From: an uncultured Clostridia bacterium
GTDB taxonomy: Bacteria > Bacillota > Clostridia > Oscillospirales > CAG-272
Assembly: GCA_937895775.1 (NCBI GenBank)
Contig: CALBLD010000125.1
Coordinates: forward strand, 1 to 16,338
Direction: 5' to 3'
Length of the DNA: 16,338 nucleotides
In this document: positions 15,193 through 16,338 of the stretch, in pieces
Layout of the letters: the number at the start of each line of letters is the position of its first letter
How positions within the stretch are numbered: the stretch's first letter is position 1
Made by a program: the position numbers and the translations under genes
The notes under the pieces: model-generated
The model's input: the letters and a program-made list of their open reading frames with translations, nothing else
Database searches by the model: none
What the model was told of the DNA's origin: nothing

Positions 15193-15199
15193 CTATAAT
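15170..15199 (+). promoter_or_regulatory. Strong promoter of the YczE/YitT-like gene, with extended -10
   Basis: A consensus TTGACA (15170-15175) lies 18 nt before a perfect TATAAT (15194-15199), which is preceded by TGC, giving an extended -10. The 54-nt leader can form a small CTCCG/CGGAG hairpin before the SD. Confidence 0.85.
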
Positions 15200-15259
15200 A
15201 CACAGACCGTGCATCTCCGCACCGGACGGAGACGGCTCTTTTTTGCGGAGGATTCTGAT

Positions 15260-15964
15260 ATGAAAAAAAGATTTGCTGCCGAGCTTGCCTATCTGTTCGG
15301 TATACTGTTTGTCGCCGTCGGAGTGGTGCTCATGGAAAAAGCCGATTTCGGCGTGTCGATGGTGGTCGCTCCCGCCTATCTGCTTTACCGTATACTGTCT
15401 CCGACATGGAGCTTTGTAAGCTTCGGCATGGCTGAATATTGCCTTCAGGCAGTTCTGCTTGTCGTGATGTCGCTCGTCCTGCGCAGATTCCGCGTTTCGT
15501 ATCTCTTTTCGTTTGTCACGGCGGTCGTTTACGGCTTGGTGCTGGACGGATTTATGCGGCTCGGCGGTCTGCTCCCGACCGATATCCTGTGGCTGCGGGT
15601 AGTATATTATCTGCTCGGACTGCTCTTTTGTGCGGCGGGCGTTTCCGCAATGTTCCATACATATATTTCGCCCGAGGTCTATGAACTGTTCGTGAAGGAA
15701 GTGTCTGCGCACTTCGGACTGAATATAAACAGGGTCAAGACCGTGTATGACTGCGTAAGCTGCCTTGTCGGCGTGGCAATGAGCTTTTTTGCCTTCGGTA
15801 TCTGGCACTTTGAGGGCGTGAAGTGGGGAACGGTCGTCTGCGCACTCGTGAACGGCTGGGTAATCGGAAGATTTTCCGCCTTTTTCGATAAGCACCTGAT
15901 TTTTTACGATCGCTTTAAACTGCGGAAATATTTTACGACCGATGATAAACCGGATAAAAAATGA
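15260..15964 (+). CDS. YczE/YyaS/YitT-like (DUF6198-type) membrane protein
   Basis: A 234-residue integral membrane protein with about five or six helices. The N-terminal AYLFGILFVAVGVVLMEKAD then FGVSMVVAPAYLL, and FGMAEYCLQAVLLVVMSLVL, match clostridial proteins annotated as YczE/YyaS/YitT or DUF6198. Their function is unknown; a transporter role is often guessed. The C-terminus is basic and cytoplasmic (DRFKLRKYFTTDDKPDKK). GGAGG at 15247-15251 is 8 nt before the ATG at 15260; the frame is open upstream but would overlap the promoter. The gene is alone, with its own promoter and a terminator 10 nt after the stop, next to the CRISPR array. Confidence 0.8.
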   Translation: MKKRFAAELAYLFGILFVAVGVVLMEKADFGVSMVVAPAYLLYRILSPTWSFVSFGMAEYCLQAVLLVVMSLVLRRFRVSYLFSFVTAVVYGLVLDGFMRLGGLLPTDILWLRVVYYLLGLLFCAAGVSAMFHTYISPEVYELFVKEVSAHFGLNINRVKTVYDCVSCLVGVAMSFFAFGIWHFEGVKWGTVVCALVNGWVIGRFSAFFDKHLIFYDRFKLRKYFTTDDKPDKK

Positions 15965-15974
15965 TAAAATTTCA

Positions 15975-16002
15975 CCCGCAGGGCGCAAGCCCTGCGGGTT
16001 TT
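15975..16002. terminator. Terminator of the YczE-like gene, also facing the CRISPR transcript
   Basis: The perfect 10-bp stem CCCGCAGGGC (15975-15984) / GCCCTGCGGG (15989-15998) has the GNRA loop GCAA and is followed by TTTT. On the minus strand, where a CRISPR transcript would arrive, the tail is TGAAATTTTATC, weaker. Confidence 0.8.
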
Positions 16003-16046
16003 GCCCATGCGGTTTTTTGCTCCATGCGGTTTTTTGCTCCATGCGG
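15990..16046 (+). repeat. 17-nt tandem repeat derived from the terminator's descending arm
   Basis: CCATGCGGTTTTTTGCT occurs at 16005-16021 and 16022-16038, and partly (CCATGCGG) at 16039-16046. The terminator's right arm and T-run (15990-16004, CCCTGCGGGTTTTGC) is a diverged copy of the same unit. The last partial copy continues as TGCGGGTGAA (16042-16051), an exact complement of TTCACCCGCA at 15971-15980. Confidence 0.8.
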
Positions 16047-16081
16047 GTGAATTTTTTTGTGAAGTGGAAAAACGGTAAAGC

Positions 16082-16338
16082 GTTTAAGTCCCCTATAAAA
16101 TTACACTACTCTCAAACACAGTTCGTTCAATTGATTAAACATGCTCTGTTTAAGTCCCCTATAAAATTACACTACTCTCAAACACATTGCGTGACTGTCA
16201 CGTGACTGTCACAGTTTAAGTCCCCTATAAAATTACACTACTCTCAAACAGGAACCCCGTTGATATTTAATTCGATTTTGTTTAAGTCCCCTATAAAATT
16301 ACACTACTCTCAAACAAATATTGTTATAAAGGGCGAAA
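16082..16338 (-). CRISPR. CRISPR array edge, probable type II, running off the window
   Basis: Four identical 36-nt repeats lie at 16082-16117, 16148-16183, 16214-16249 and 16280-16315. Three complete spacers of exactly 30 nt lie between them, and 23 nt of a fourth reaches the window end. On the plus strand the repeat starts GTTTAAGTCC and ends CTCTCAAAC. On the minus strand it starts GTTTGAGAG and ends TTAAAC, the form of type II-A/II-C repeats whose 5' part pairs with tracrRNA; the 36+30 unit also fits. The inferred transcription is therefore right to left, with leader, cas genes and tracrRNA to the right, and 16082 as the leader-distal end. No degenerate terminal repeat or A/T-rich leader is seen on the left. 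No anti-repeat was seen elsewhere in the window. Confidence 0.9.

Noticed and set aside
15149..16042. A 297-codon minus-strand open frame
   Set aside because: It is wholly antisense to the YczE-like gene, which has a consensus promoter, SD and membrane topology.
16047..16081. A CRISPR leader on the left side of the array
   Set aside because: Only 35 nt separate the tandem repeat from the first CRISPR repeat, no promoter is visible, and the repeat orientation favours transcription from the right.
15942..16205. A plus-strand open frame of 87 codons across the terminator and CRISPR repeats
   Set aside because: Its product is a translation of the 17-nt repeats and CRISPR repeats; it has no SD and is not a gene.

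Overview
The window looks like chromosomal DNA of a spore-forming-lineage Bacillota, most likely class Clostridia (Oscillospirales-like). The evidence is the gene content: spoVG, a walJ (yycJ)/rlmH pair, an ECF-transporter S component, HdeD-like and YczE/YitT-like membrane proteins. AGGAGG-type ribosome binding sites and sigma-A promoters of the TTGACA/TATAAT kind agree. GC is moderate. The lineage is inferred from gene content only; no rRNA is present.

Left part (1-3990, all +): the 3' part of a large acidic helical protein of unknown function; an ECF S component behind a near-consensus promoter; then a DUF308/HdeD-like protein and a DUF1113 (CmpB-like) membrane protein in one unit. A hairpin at 3954-3983 separates these from the convergent asnB.

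Middle (3993-10530): asparagine synthetase asnB (-) is broken by a 4-bp tandem duplication. It diverges from a galactokinase-family gene (+). That gene heads a run of a small three-helix membrane protein, walJ, rlmH and a secreted WG-repeat protein. spoVG (-) converges on this run and ends in a strong terminator.

Right part (10540-15964): murC (+) diverges from spoVG but lacks 20 bp that should encode its ATP-binding P-loop, so it is also frameshifted. A three-gene minus-strand operon follows: a single-pass membrane protein, an ABC ATPase and an ABC-2 permease. Between its promoter and a YczE/YitT-like gene (+) lies a 3' gene remnant that still has its terminator.

Right end (15965-16338): a hairpin terminator whose descending arm has been tandemly copied, then the edge of a CRISPR array. 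The array shows four identical 36-nt repeats, three complete 30-nt spacers and a fourth spacer that is cut off. Read on the minus strand, the repeats have type II character. No cas gene or tracrRNA is visible; they would have to lie to the right.

The points most worth a second look are the loss of the P-loop from an essential gene, the second frameshift in asnB, the CRISPR edge with a near-palindromic spacer and an invariant spacer-edge base, the duplicated terminator half, and possible alternative pairings in the spoVG leader.
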